NCBI GenBank assembly: GCA_030765055.1
Contig: CM060958.1
Span: 83,539,783-83,603,782, forward strand
Source: Mantis religiosa
Taxonomy: Eukaryota; Arthropoda; Insecta; Mantodea; Mantidae
Direction of reading: 5' to 3'
Length of the DNA: 64,000 nucleotides
The notes beneath the pieces were generated by a model. It made no database searches. It saw nothing but the letters and a program-made list of their open reading frames with translations, and had not been told where the DNA came from. Below, piece after piece: positions 48,199 through 62,361 of this stretch; the stretch's first letter is position 1, and every line of letters begins with the position of its first letter. The position numbers and the translations under genes are program-made.

Positions 48199-48753
48199 TC
48201 AATCCTCGCCTTCGGTAGTTATATTACGACGCCGCCTTCTTGAACAACTCCTCCTCCTTCTTCTCCGTCTTGAACAACTCCTTCTTCTCCTGCTTCTTGA
48301 GCAGCTCCTTCTCCTCCGTCTTGAACAACTTCGTCTTCTCCGTCTTGAACAACTTCGTCTTCTCCGTCTTGAACAACTTCTCCTCCTCCTCCTTGAACAG
48401 CTTCGGCGTCTTGATCTTCTTCTCCGACAAGCAGCATTGACAGTGTTCAAGGGACCCTCTTCTTTGAAAGCTTTGATGAGTTTCACTCGGTCTGCATCAG
48501 TTAACTTTAACAACATATCTTCGTCGTTTTTCGTGGTAACAACTTGCGGAAAATTTACTTGGACCTCTAACGAGGGCTTGTCTTCCTTGCTGTGTGTACC
48601 TTCTCCTTTTCCGCGTGACGGATACTTGTCGTTTTCCATGGTAAGAATTTGCGCTAATTTTACTTTGGCATTTACGAAAGTCTTCTCTTCCTTGCTGTGT
48701 GTACTTTCTCCTTTTCCGCGAGGGAAGGTTGCGCCAGATTTTGGTTCTCCCAT
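48199..48753 (-). CDS. Arg/Ser/Cys-rich open frame, unknown (U4)
   Basis: 184 codons, ATG at 48753. Residues 12-22 and 48-58 are a duplicated RGKGE-THSKE motif. Residues 82-101 (LKLTDADRVKLIKAFKEEG) could form a charged helix. Residues 110-175 are CSRRRRRS repeats encoded by a 24-nt minisatellite (TGTTCAAGACGGAGAAGACG then AAGT). In the other two minus frames the same DNA gives LFKTEKTK and VQDGEDEV repeats, both open. No signal peptide or known domain. SR-protein-like composition is a by-product candidate. Multiplication with the array and replacement-rich divergence argue against a working gene in every unit. Confidence 0.35.
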   Translation of the reverse strand: MGEPKSGATFPRGKGESTHSKEEKTFVNAKVKLAQILTMENDKYPSRGKGEGTHSKEDKPSLEVQVNFPQVVTTKNDEDMLLKLTDADRVKLIKAFKEEGPLNTVNAACRRRRSRRRSCSRRRRRSCSRRRRRSCSRRRRRSCSRRRRRSCSRSRRRRSCSRRRRRRRSCSRRRRRNITTEGED

Positions 48754-49179
48754 TTCGTTGTTTGAATATTATAATACTTTAATTTAGAAGTCTTGTTTCC
48801 TTGTCGAACAGAAAATTTTGATATTGATTTGTGGTTGTTATGGAGATTGGTCGTCATTTAACATGCACATAAATTAAACAAAAGCGAGGGAAAACAAATT
48901 GGGTGGAAACTTATGACAAATAAATTATGATGTGTTGCTCCCTGGTGTTCTTTACTTTATTTCAAGATGTTCTTACGGAAATATATCCCTCTATCTACTT
49001 ACGTTGATGAGATACATGTTTGTAGAAATAGTTCTTATATGTAATTTTCTTGTAAGTGCTCGGAAATTAGAGAATAAAATTGGCTTTAAGCGATACATAA
49101 ATTTTTTAAAAACTGATCGCTGAGTAACATCTGTGACATTCTGTGATCTTTGTAATGCCAAGACATTAAGATTTACATA

Positions 49180-51085
49180 GGGCCTGTATTACGATCTGCG
49201 CTAACTAGGCGAAGTTTGTTACCTTTCAGTTATCAATTACCATTGGTTAGATTCAGTGCCTCGTATTACGAGCTCGATTTACCTCTAGGTTTGTTAACCT
49301 GTGCATTATAGTGAAATGAGAACGATTGGCAATATTTTCCACTAGTATTTTACCTTGTTTTCAAGGCTATATTGTTCTTATAATGTGTGATTAACTGGAA
49401 AACCAAACACGGGTAGCATCAGGCGTCTTGTTTTAACTTTTTATTAGCTGTTTTCTGTATATTTTCGTGATGTTTTCAATAACAGTTCATTCGTAATGAG
49501 GTCTAGCATAGTTCTGTATAGTTATTATTATGGTTCATTTACAGTTTAGATTTTTCCATAGCGTTAGGTTAGTGTTATAGGTTATGGTTGCGTTAGTTTA
49601 GTGTTATTATAGATTAGGTGAGATATATGGAGGATATATGGAATGCCTTGTTAATTTATGAACACCAAGAGATTTCCAGTCAAAAAAGAATTTAAAATAA
49701 GGTCACATAATGTTATTAATTCTGATAATAGTATTGCACAAATATAATTTGGCTAAAATCATTTGGTTAGTAGTTTATCCTCATGAATAAATCACCTCTT
49801 CTTATATAAATTATCATTTCACAGAGGTATATGCAAAGAGGGAAGGTCCACAAATTACAAGTCATCCCTGAATAAAAGCAAGGTTATAAAATATGCATTC
49901 TGGGACCAGTAACTTGGTACATGATTTTTTTTTTTAATTAATATATTTGGCTAGTTATGAGGCAATAACTATGGTTTTCTTTTAAGGAAACAGGTTGTAG
50001 AAAACTTACATTTCTCCTTGGCACTTCATAAACGACACATTTCAGTAACAACATTGTGCCCTTGATAGAAAAACGTAATTGAACAAATAAATGGCTTCAT
50101 TTAAATACCACAGGATACAAGATGGGCATGTTTTAAGATTTCTTTACGTGTGCAATTCGCAGCAAATATATTTATGTTCTGCATTTGCACCATCTATAGT
50201 ACGTACGGCAAGAATCTAAGTAATACTTCAACTTGCATTGAGACAGCGCTCACACTGCATAAATCGCAATGTAATTAGAAAATGGTATTCTTTAAGGCAC
50301 ATTGTAGGACAAAACCATTATGGTATTGTACATGTAATTAGCTACATTACAAGTGTGAACAGTGTTTGCAATAACGGTTAGGACATCGATACAAACTGCA
50401 TAACCTAAATATTTGTTTTATTCACTGTTTGCTTTACAGCTTGTAACTTTATGTAACTCTGGTAATGCTTTAACGAAACGCAAATTAAACATTGCACCCA
50501 CTATTTGCAAAATCGAATGTTTACTACTTCAGCATGTTTCTGAACATTTATACCTACCCACCTACACATATAGTATTTCGTGTACTTTCCGGTATAGGTT
50601 TAACATCTTTATTTATTACATTTATGTTCGTAAAAACATAATATGCTCGCATAAAATATTGCATTGCTTGCAACAAGTCACTGACACCATGGGATACTAG
50701 AAATTATCATTCCATAACCAAGTACGTCAAGTTACCTAATACTCATGTGGTTTATTTTATTTCATTTTCAACATGTCACAAATATGAAATTATCTTTCCG
50801 CATTCTAATTGTTTTAGCTGTACTATTAAATAAATACCGTGCCAACATTTCATCATCAGAATCGCTGTCAACATTCAATCTGGTCTGGAGGTACGCCAAT
50901 TTCTTTTTCGTGTGTGCAAGTGAACTCAAAGTTATCTCACTAAGCGTTACTCGAGGTGAGGGTTAGTTTACCTACAGAAATGACTCTCAGTTAGCCCTTA
51001 ACCAAATGTCGTAATACAGACATCTACATGTAACTCCAAGTTAACTGTTAACCAACAACTTAACCGGAGGTTGTAATACAGACCC
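49180..51085. mobile_element. TIR DNA transposon (U4)
   Basis: 1906 bp, GGGCCTGTATTACGATCTGC and GGGTCTGTATTACAACCTCC ends with ATA duplicates. An expanded T run (about 49926) accounts for part of the extra length. Confidence 0.75.
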
Positions 51086-52069
51086 ATAGTGATGTTTGAA
51101 GGAAATAAAAAATATAAGTAATGGAAGATTAAAACAAATAGAAAATAAAATTATTGGCTAGTTTCTACAAGTTAATTTGGTTTAAGAAGAGTTTTAGTGA
51201 AATAAACTATAGGCAGAATAAGAACATTTGGACAAGAGTAACACACCCTAGAAACTTAGCACATAATATTTTAGGTAACATGTGTTTAATCAAGTACCAG
51301 TTGCAAAGTAAACCTTTGATCTGTCTGTCCTTGTAGGATGATAATTTTTAGGTTATATTTTCAAGTCTGGCGGACGTAAATTGTACTACGTTGGCACTAT
51401 AGATCACGCTTCGTGTTATTGGACGAATATTGCAAAAGCTCAGAAATAAAGTGTTAAATACTGCGTAATTTTAAAGCAGCTGCGTGTCGGATTTTGTTCA
51501 AATGAATGGCAAATGAAATGAAAATGGGCTGAAGCGAAAACACAAGGGACAACGGTAAACAAGGTTATATGTTTACAGTCAATTGCCTTGTTTTGGTGTA
51601 ACAACCAGACAAAGAATTATTGCATTGTACCAATGTGCATTAACTTTTGGATAGAATATATGTTTTCTTTAGGTACAGTACATAATATTAACTAAAATTT
51701 CTTATGTCCATAAGAAATTAGGAAACATAATGCAGCACCCGAAATAAGCAGAAAATAGAGCAGTACAAAACATGAAGTTCTAGTACATTTTTGGCCCCAC
51801 TTTGGGGTGTTTTATTGGCATTTCATTGGTTTTATTCAAAACGATGTTCGTGTAAAACCCAGGTGAATTGGGAGCATTCGTTCCTGAGGAAGCAGTGAAC
51901 TCCTATTACCCAAGGCATATCATAATGGTATCGTAATGACTATAATCTTCACAAAAGTTAAAGGGATATGTAGATGGACCGTATTACAGACTCCAGCGAA
52001 TCCTAAGCTTGCTGCTCCTATCTCCCGCGCCTGAACTGAGATTATTGTATTAATTAATTACGCTCGGAT
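51086..52069. other. Segment H (U4)
   Basis: Matches the other H copies. Its right part (51960-52020) resembles U1b, its left part U3, by eye. Confidence 0.55.
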
Positions 52070-52640
52070 AAATGTTTGAAAAATGACAGCTACCAATCTA
52101 ATAATAAGAAAAAATTTTACTTTCTGATTATAACCGTACACAAAATCTTGGCTCTATGATACTCAGAACACTAACGATGCACGTTTTAGCTTCACATGTT
52201 ATGGTTAAATGTTACTGATGAATATTAAAATTTACAGTACCAATATTACAACAAGAAGGAATTTGACTCTCTGATCATAAAAGTACAAAAGTCCGGTCTC
52301 TACGATACTTAGAACACGAGCGATGCACGTTTTAGCTTCACATGTTATGGTTAAATGTTACTGATGAATATTAAAATTTACAGATACCAATATTACAACA
52401 AGTAAGACTTTTACTTCCTGATCATGGACGTACAAAAATCTTGTCTCTGTGATACTTAATGCATGAGCGATTCACGTTTTATCTGCCCATGTTATGGTTT
52501 AATGTTACTGATAAACATTCGAAAATTAGAGATACCAATATTATAGCAAGAAAGAGTTTTACTTTCTGATCATGAATTTACAAAAATCTTTTTTCTGCGT
52601 TACTTCTACTGCGAGCGATGCATGTTTTATCAAAACATGG
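52070..52640 (+). repeat. About 147-bp tandem repeats (U4)
   Basis: Anchors at about 52175, 52319, 52467 (CGATTCACG) and 52615. The first two monomers share TGATGAATATTAAAATTTAC, a sign of local homogenisation. Confidence 0.9.
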
Positions 52641-52724
52641 TTATGTTTTTCATTACATGGTACATAAACATAATGATATCGAGATTTAACTGTATTGGAA
52701 CACCACAGTGAAGCGAAATAATTA

Positions 52725-52831
52725 TTCATTTATAGATGAGTCGTATTTATTACACATCGGCTTCACTTACGTACCTATTTTGAAGACATGACTGTCAAAC
52801 CATCGTTTGCATCGTCGGCTCTTACGCGACT
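52725..52831 (-). repeat. PLE left inverted arm, unpaired (U4)
   Basis: Same arm as elsewhere with a changed core (ATGACTGTCAAACCATCG). The right arm that should follow the PLE is deleted after 60425. Confidence 0.75.
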
Positions 52832-52839
52832 GAATATTT

Positions 52840-53208
52840 GGCAATGACTGAAATATGTATACATCAAAATTATTTTGTTTTCGATGGAAAGTATTATAAA
52901 CAAATTTCAGGACTAGCTATGGGAAGCCCACCATCAGCACTTTTGGTCAATTTATACATGAGCTTTTTCGAAACGCATATTACTATAGCCTTCCCTCGTA
53001 TTTTTAAAACATGGTACGGATACGTGGACGACATCTTTGCAATAGTACCTTACAAACAAATAGATGATGCTTTGAAACTACTCAACCTTCAAGAACCCAG
53101 CATACACTTCACAGTAGAAACACTTGAGGATTGATCTCTACCTTTATTGGACCTTAAAATAACAAAAAGCAATGAAAAACTAGAATTTGATATTCATAGA
53201 AAAGCAAC
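52840..53208 (+). pseudogene. PLE 5' part, interrupted by satellite (U4)
   Basis: GLAMGSPPSALLVNLYM (motif B, altered) and GYVDDIFAIV (catalytic YVDD intact). A nonsense codon follows in LEDstop at 53132, then LDLKITKSNEKLEFDIHRKA. The frame runs straight into ACACAC repeats at the codons that elsewhere read ATHTGNY. Continues at 59796. Confidence 0.85.
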
Positions 53209-54550
53209 ACACACACACACACACAAACACACTCACACACTCACACACTCACACTCTCACACTTTCACACTCTCACACTCTCACACTCTCACACTCTCAC
53301 ACACTCACACACTCTCAGACTCTCAAACTCTCACACTCTCACACTCTCAAACTCTCACACTCTCACACTCACACACTCACACTCTCACACTCTCACACAC
53401 TCACACACTCACACACTCACACTCTCACACTCTCACACACTCACACACTCACACACTCACACACTCACACATTCACACACTCACACACTCACACCCTCAC
53501 ACACTCACACTCTCACATTCTCACATTCTCACACTCTCACACACTCATACACTCACACACTCAGACACTCACACACTCACACACTCACACACTCAGACAC
53601 TCTCACACTCACTCACTGACTCTCACACACTCACTCACACTCACTCACACTCACTCACACTCACTCACTCACACTCACTCACTCACTCACACACTCACTG
53701 ACACACTCACACACTCACTCACACACTCACGCACACTCACGCACACTCACGCACACTCACACACACTCACACACTCACACACTCTCACACACTCACACAC
53801 ACTCACACACACTCACACACACTCACACACTCTCACACACTCTCACACACTCTCACACAATCTCACACACTCTCACACACTCTCACACACTCTCACAATC
53901 TCACACACTCACTCTCACACACTCACTCACACTCACACACACCCTCTCTCACACACACCTTTTCACACACACACTCACACACACTCACACACACTCACAC
54001 ACACACTCACACACACTCACACACACACTCACACACACACACTCACACACACTCACCCACACACTCACACTCACACACACTCACACAAAATCACACTCAC
54101 ACACAATCTCTCACACACACTCACACACACACTCACACACACCCATACTCACACACTCACACACACTCACACACTCTCTCCCACACACACTCACTCCCAC
54201 ACACACCCCCCCTCACACACTCACTCTGACGCACACTCTCACACACACTCTCTCACACACAATCTCTAACACACACTCACTCTCACACACTCACTCTCAC
54301 ACACTCACTCACTCTCACTCACTCACTCTCACACACACTCTCTCACACACTCTCTCTCACTCACTCTCTCTCACACACTCTCACACACTCACACACACTC
54401 ACACACACTCACACACACTCACTCACACACTCACAGTCACTCACTCACACACTCACACACACTCACAAACACTCACTCTCTCACACACACTCTCTCACAC
54501 ACTCTCTCTCACACACACTCTCTCACACACTCTCACACACTCACACACAC

Positions 54551-57500
54551 CCACCTACACTCACACACACTCATACTACTCACACACTCTCACACACTCT
54601 CACACATTCTCACACACTCTCACACACTCTCACACACTCTCAAAAACAATCTCACACCCACTCTCACACTCTCTCACACACACTCTCACACACTCACACA
54701 CACACACTCTCACACACCCTCACCCACCCACTCTCACACACATTCTCTCTCACACACTCTCTCACACAAACTCGCAAACACACACTCACACACACTCTCA
54801 CTCACACACTCTCACTCACACGCTCACACACTCACACACTCACACACTCTCACACTCACACACACTCACACAAAATCACACTCACACACACTCTCACACA
54901 CACACTTTCTCACACACACTCTCACACACTCTCTCTCACAGACACTCTCTCACAGACACTCTCTCACACACACTCTCTCACCCACACGCTCTCACACACA
55001 CTCTCTCGCACACACTCTCTCACCCACACTCTCTCACACACACTCTCTCACACACACTCTCTCACACACACTCTCTCTCACACACACTCTCTCTCGCACA
55101 CACTCTCTCTCCCACACTCTCTCACACACACTCTCTCTCACACACAATCTCTCACATACTCTCTCTCACACACTCTCACATACTCTCTCTCACACACTCT
55201 CTCTCACACTCTCTCTCTCACACACTCTCTGACACACTCTCTCTCACACACTCTTCTCTCACACTCATTCTCACACACTCTCTCTCACACACTCAATCTC
55301 ACACACTCTCTCACACACCCTCTCACACACACTCTCTCGCACTTTCTCTCTCACACACACTCTCTCACACACACTCACACACACACTCACACACACGCAC
55401 ACACACACACTCACACACACTCACACACACTCACACTCACACACCCACTCACACTCACACTCACTCACACACTCACACACACTCACACACACACTCACAC
55501 ACACTCACACACACACTCACACACACTCTCTCACACACTCTCTCTCACACACACTCTCTCACACACTCTCTCTCACACACTCTCTCTCACACACTCACTC
55601 TCACACACACCCTCTCACACACACTCTCTCACACACAATCTCTAACACACACTCACTCTCACACACTCACCTACTCTCACTCACTCATTCTCACACACTC
55701 TCTCACACACTCTCTCTCACACACTCTCTCTCACACACTCTCACACACTCTCACACACTCACACACACTCACTCACACACACCCACACACACTCACACAC
55801 ACTCACACACACTCACACACTCTCACACACTCTCACACACACTCTCCCACACTCTCACATACTCTCACACACTCACACACACTCACACACATTCACTCTC
55901 TCACACACACTCTCTCTCACACACACTCTCTCACACACTCTCACACACTCTCACACACTCACACACACTCAAACACACTCACACACACTCACACACACTC
56001 ACACACTCTCACACACTCACACACACTCTCACATACTCTCACACACACAATCTCACACACACTCTCACACTCTCTCACACACACTCCTTCACACACACTC
56101 CCTCACACACACTCTCTTACACACACACTCTCACACACCCTCACCCACCCACTCTCACACACATTCTCTCTCACACACTCTCTCTCACACCCTCTCACAC
56201 AAACTCGCACACACGCACTCACACACACACACTCTCACTCACACACTCTCACTCACACGCTCACACACTCACACGCTCACACACTCACACACTCACACAC
56301 TCTCACACTCACACACACTCACACAAAATCACACTCACACACACTCTCTCACACACACTCTCTCACACACACTCTCTCACAGACACTCTCTCACACACAC
56401 TCTCTCACACACACTCTCTCACCCACACGCTCTCTCACACACTCTCTCACCTACACTCTCTCACACACACTCACACACACTCTCACACACACTCTCTCTC
56501 ACACACTCTCTCTCGCACACACTCTCTCTCCCACACTCTCTACCACACTCTCTCACACACACTCTCACACACACTCTCTCACACACTCTCTCACATACTC
56601 TCTCACATACTCTCTCTCACACACTCTCTCTCACACACTCTCTCTCACACACTCTCTCAAACACTCTCTCTCACACACTCTTCTCTCACACTCACTCTCA
56701 CTCACTCTCTCTCACACACTCATTCTCACACACTCTCTCTCACACACTCAATCTCACACACCCTCTCACACACACTCTCTCGCACTCTCTCTCTCACACA
56801 CACTCTCTCAAACACACTCCCTCACACCCTCTTTCTCACACACACTGCCTCACACACACTCTCTCACACAGTCTCTCACATACTCTCACACACACTCTCA
56901 CACACACTCCCACACACACTACCACACACACTCCCACACACACTCCCACACACACCCACACACACTCTCACACACACTCTCACACACACTCTCACACACA
57001 CTCACACACACTCACACACACTCACACACACTCAGACACACTCACACACTCACAGACTCTCTTACGCACTCTCACACGCACTCTCACACGCACTCTCTCA
57101 CGAACTCTCACACGCATTCTCACACGCACCCTCTCACGCACCCTCTCACGCACACTCTCACGCACACTCTCACGCACACTCACTCGCACAATGACTCGCA
57201 CACTCACACACACACTCTCACACACACTCCCACACACTCTCCCACACACTCCCACACACACTCACTCTCTCACACACACTCTCTCACACACTCTCTCTCA
57301 CACACACTCTCTCACACACTCTCACACACTCACACACACCCACCTACACTCACACACACTCATACAACTCACACACTCTCACACACTCTCACCCATTCTC
57401 ACACACTCTCACACACTCTCACACACTCTCACACACTCTCACACACAATCTCACACCCACTCTCACACTCTCTCACACACACTCTCTCACACACACTCTC

Positions 57501-57560
57501 ACACACACACTCTCACACACTCTCACACACTCTCACACACACACTCTCACTCAATCTCAC
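54551..57560 (+). repeat. About 1.42-kb higher-order repeats within the satellite
   Basis: Rare variant strings recur in order: CCCTCACCCACCC at 54718 and 56138 (1420 bp), CTCTTCTCTC at 55251 and 56679 (1428 bp), and CCACCTACACTC at 54551 and about 57340 (2789 bp, close to two periods). Confidence 0.75.
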
Positions 57561-58463
57561 ACACACTCTCTCACACACTCTCCCACACACTCTCTCACAA
57601 ACTCTCACACACTGTCACCCACACACTCTCACACACACACTCTCACACACACTCTCACTTACACACTCTCACACACACTCTCACTCACTCACACACTCTC
57701 ACTCACACACTCACAGACACACACTCTCACATAGGTTCTCACACACTCTCACGCTCTCACACCTTCTCACACTCTCACACACACTCACACACTCTCTCAC
57801 ACACTCACACACTCTCTCACACACTCACACACACTCACACACACTCACACACACTCATACACACTAACACACACTCTCACACACTCTCACACACTCACAC
57901 ACACTCTCACACACTCTCACACAGTCACACACACTCTCACACACTCTCACACACTCTAACACACTCTCATACACTCTCACACACTCACACACACTCTCAC
58001 TACCTCTCACACACACTCTCTCACACATACTCTCTCACACACACTCTCTCACACACTCTCTCAAACACTCTCTCACACTCTCTTTCACACACACTCTCTC
58101 AAACACACTCCCTCACACCCTCTCTCTCACACACACCATCTCACACACTCTCTCACACCTTCTCTCACACACTCTCTCACACACACTCCCACACACACCA
58201 CCACACACACTCCCATACACACACCCACACACACTCTCACACACACGTTCACACACACTCTCACACACACTCTCACACACACTCTCACACACACTCTCAC
58301 ACACACTCTCACACACTCTCTCACACACTCTGACACACATTTTCACACACTCTCACACACATCCACACACACTCTCACACTCACACACACTCACACACAC
58401 GCACACACACGCACACACACTCACACGCACTCACACTCTCACACACACTCACACTCTCACACA

Positions 58464-59430
58464 CTCATACACGCTCTCTCACACGTACTCTCACACGCAC
58501 TTTCACACGCACTCTCTCACGCACACTCTCACACACTCTCACACACACTCTCAATCACACTCTCACGCACATTCTCACGCAACTCTCACGCACACTCCCA
58601 CGCACACCTCGCACACTCTCACGCACACCTCCACGCACACTCTCACGCACACTCTCGGACACTCTGGCACACTCTCGCACTCACGCACACTCCCGCACGC
58701 TCACGCATTCTCTCGCAAACTCTCGCACATTCACGCACGCTCACGCACACTCACGCACACTCAGGCACCCTCACACACACTCACGCACACTCAGGCACAC
58801 TCACCCACACTCACGCACGCTCACGCACGCACGCTGACACACACACTCACACACTCTCTCACACGCTCACACACTCTCACACACTCTCACACACTCTCAC
58901 ACACTCTCACACACTCACACACACTCTCACACACTCACACACATCTCACACACTCTCACACACTCACACACACTCTCACACTCACACTCACACACACTCA
59001 CACGCACTCACACTCTCACACACACTCACACTCTCACACACTCATACACGCTCTCTCACACGCACTCTCACACGCACTCTCACACGCACTTTCACACGCA
59101 CTCTCTCACGCACACTCTCACACACTCTCACACACACTCTCAATCACACTCTCACGCACATTCTCACGCAACTCTCACGCACACTCCCACGCACACCTCG
59201 CACACTCTCACGCACACCTCCACGCATACTCTCACGCACACTCTTGGACACTCTGGCACACTCTCGCACTCACGCACACTCCCGCACGCTCACGCATTCT
59301 CTCGCAAACTCTCGCACATTCACGCACGCTCACGCACACTCACGCACACTCAGGCACCCTCACACACACTCACGCACACTCAGGCACACTCACCCACACT
59401 CACGCACGCTCACGCACGCACGCTGACACA
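58464..59430 (+). repeat. Direct duplication, about 577-589 bp period
   Basis: CTCATACACGCTCTC through CACGCACGCTGAC occurs at 58464-58837 and again at 59041-59426, nearly identical. The second has an extra short TCACACGCAC step. Confidence 0.85.
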
Positions 59431-59795
59431 CACACACACTCACACACTCTCTCACACTCTCACACACTCTCACACACTCTCACACACTCTCACACACTCA
59501 CACACACTCTCACACACTCTCACACACATCTCACACACTCTCACACACTCACACACACTCACACACACTCTCACACTCACACACACACTCTCACACACTC
59601 CCACACACTCTCACACATTCTCACACATTCTCACACACTCTCACACACTCCCACACACTCTCACACTCTCACACACTTACACACAGTCACTCTCACACTC
59701 TCACCCTCACACACTCTCACACACTCACTCTCACACACTCACTCTTACACACTCTCACACACTCACTCTCACACACTCAATCTCACACACTCACT

Positions 59796-60425
59796 TCAAA
59801 GCAAATAATTTCAACCGAATTCCACAGAAACATGCCACCATCAATAGTCTCACACACAGATTAGTAAACCTACCCCTCAGTCAGCAAGAATATCAAAAAG
59901 AATACCACCAAATCTTAAAAACTGCATTTAAAAATGGATATGGAAGAAACCTTGTAGATCAAAAAACTTCAAAAGAGATTAAAACAGATCACAGCTCTCA
60001 CACCAATAACACAAGTAATTAGATTTGCTAAATTTACTTACCACTCCTGGGCCACAAAGGTTCCAAAAAATATTCAAGAAATACAATATAAAATTGGCAC
60101 CAAAAGCAATTGCAACATTAAAAACATACTTAACAGTAATAATACTGATAAGATAAAACCAGAGGAAAAGTCAGGCACTTACAAGGTTAAGTGTAAGGAC
60201 TGTGAAAAGATTTACATAGGGAGGACACAAAGAAACATAGGCACTAAAAGAAAGAACACTTCAGGCACTTAAGATACGAAAATATTGATCAGTCCGCAAT
60301 AGCAGCTCATTTCTGGTCTGAAAATCATGATATTGAAGATAGCATAGAATTACTAAAATACATAGAAAAACATAGTGAACTGGTCATATTGGAGAGAATA
60401 TACATAGAGAAAAAAAACAAATAAT
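59796..60425 (+). pseudogene. PLE 3' half resuming after satellite (U4)
   Basis: Continues the element left at 53208. Shares with 1522-2170 the same satellite junction, a 1-nt deletion after IGT in the GIY-YIG domain, and the loss of the 3' UTR and right arm. A private 13-nt or so deletion lies at about 59961 (GATCAAAAAACTTCAAAAG). Confidence 0.85.
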
Positions 60426-61250
60426 GAACTTTGAATTCCCATTACTTACAGTAATGGGGCATGATGCAATGCAGCTAAAATTGATTTAAATATTTTTTAT
60501 TAGTGAACCTCAAAAAGTATTTTTGGTAAAACATCTATATTGAATTTTGGTGGTATGTAACACCTTCTGTATCTCTATATACGTGTTAGAGAAAGTACAA
60601 TTTTGACGATTAATTTAGTCTATAGTATTGTACTTATATCTACAGTAAAATACTGTAACGTTTAAAAAGACACCTCAGTTAAAAGAAGTAGAGCGTAAAG
60701 GTTGAAAATAAAGCAAGTTTTGAATACTATTTAATTCAAATGGAGTTTAAGTGGATGTTGTAGGCTGTAAATGTTTTTTCCAACTACTGTGTGTATATGC
60801 AATAATTGGACCAATATATTTTAAAGAATGCAATGCGATCAGAAACATAGTAGGGGTGGTATTTTAGAGTTGTAAGGTTGCTTATGGTTTTCTTTGGATC
60901 CTAACGGATAAGGATGCAAAGCTTCAACTAGATAGGCCAGAGAAGTTGATTTGTATTTTAGATGTTGAATATAAGTTAGTTTCTGGAATCTAATATACAT
61001 GACTTCGTCAAAATCACGGAAAAGTATTACTTGATGAAATTTTAGTAAAAGATGAGATAAATATAAATTATATACAACCCCCCTTAAGATAAAAATTTTA
61101 AAACTTTTTATCCCTTCACAACGCCGTTATGCTTTGTCTTTAAAATCTGCCAAATATACAATAAAGTGCAGAAATAGCTTCCGTTGTGCGTTTTCAACAA
61201 AATAGCATTGAAATTTGGTGACATAAATACGTGAAGTGCTTAACGCCCGC
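60426..61250. other. Segment B (U5)
   Basis: Very close to 2171-2989 and starts with the same ATTCCCATTACTTACAG deletion joint. Confidence 0.6.
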
Positions 61251-61453
61251 TTTCACTACATACGGCACCGCAGGCGATGACACTGATGATACATGAGATG
61301 ATAATGGAGCACCGGTGGAATGAGAAGGCGGGGTAAACCGGAGATCCCGGAGAAAACCCGCCCCAGCGCCGTGTTGTCCACCACTTTCTCTCTTTGCAGA
61401 CGCCTGGGATCGATCCCGCGCTGCCTTGGTGCGGCCTTGACATGAATATGAAG
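61251..61453 (-). repeat. tRNA-derived insect SINE (U5)
   Basis: Like U0 in having CCACTTTCTCTCTTTGCAG in place of the AATCTCACTTTGCGG of other units. Confidence 0.7.
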
Positions 61454-61666
61454 AGGAAAACCCCTGTTCTCAATTTTCAAAACTTTGAAGTATTTTATAG
61501 CCTGTGACCATCTGAAAAAATAGGGAGTTTCATGGTGAGGGAATTTGGTTTAGTGACTCTTGAGAAACTGTGGCTCCACACACCAAAACAGATGGTTTCC
61601 TTTTTTTTTTTTTTTTTTTTTTTTGTATTAGAGAATCATCCTTGTTTCTGCATGTCTTTCTTTGCG

Positions 61667-61891
61667 TTATGAATTGTCAACATTGTGAGCCATATAGGAA
61701 CATGGGCACTGCCATTTCTTGTAAAATTTTAGTTTTGTTTGTTTTGTGGCAGTCGTGATACATCTTTTTATGGTAACACAAGTGTTTTTAAATTTATTAA
61801 TGTTATTTTTTATATATTCATATCTAAAATATGAAACATTGCAGCCTAGATAGTTAAAATTGTTAAATGCTTGTGTGCTAAACCAATTCAT
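61667..61891 (-). pseudogene. Non-LTR RT thumb fragment (U5)
   Basis: 74 codons open, QCPCSYMAH. A 24-nt T run at 61601-61624 lies just upstream on the plus strand. Confidence 0.55.
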
Positions 61892-62121
61892 TTACACAGT
61901 GGCTGTCCTGTTGCCAACTGATGCACCAGAAGACGGAAGATAAACTAGGGGACGAGAATAAGGTTGCCAGAATGACCTTGATGCAGGCCCAGAGACTATA
62001 CAACCGGCTATGGAAAGGAATTTGTATAATTGGGGACAAATTGTTAAGCAGAATTTTGTGTATTATTACAGTGAAAATTTGTTCTCAGATAATAAAAATT
62101 TACTACTAGTTATTATTAATA

Positions 62122-62361
62122 CTGCCGGCCGTCATAGCCGTGGTCACTACTGTGTGTATCTCTAGCGGCCGCCACATAGTGTCACGGGTTCGGATGTTTG
62201 ATATTAGTGTATCTGTGGAAAATTGCAGAAAACAGAAAAACAAATGGAAAAAATAAGGAAAAAGAAAAATATAATATTAATGCTGTAATTAGCACTAACC
62301 GAACCTATCCCATGCCAAATAAAAATAATTGCAAAATATTGCAGTTTTAAAAGCATACCTT

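Larger units (their letters stand above)
53209..59795 (+). repeat. 6.6-kb CACACT-type satellite inside the PLE frame
   Basis: Starts as (AC)n at 53206-53225, then CTCACA steps. Left part (53230-53700) is CACACT/CTCACA hexamers with CTC, ACT register shifts; later parts contain longer variant strings and CG-bearing blocks (57055-57200, 58480-58840, 59040-59430). Frames of up to 380 codons reading Thr-His-Ser/Leu are repeat translations. The flanks are the two halves of one PLE, missing only about 10 nt between them. Confidence 0.95.

Noticed and set aside
53187..54269. 360-codon plus-strand open frame of Thr/His/Ser/Leu repeats
   Set aside because: Direct translation of CACACT-type repeat; all periodic frames are open because the repeat lacks stop triplets.
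57191..58333. 380-codon open frame in the satellite
   Set aside because: Same cause; no non-repeat residues.
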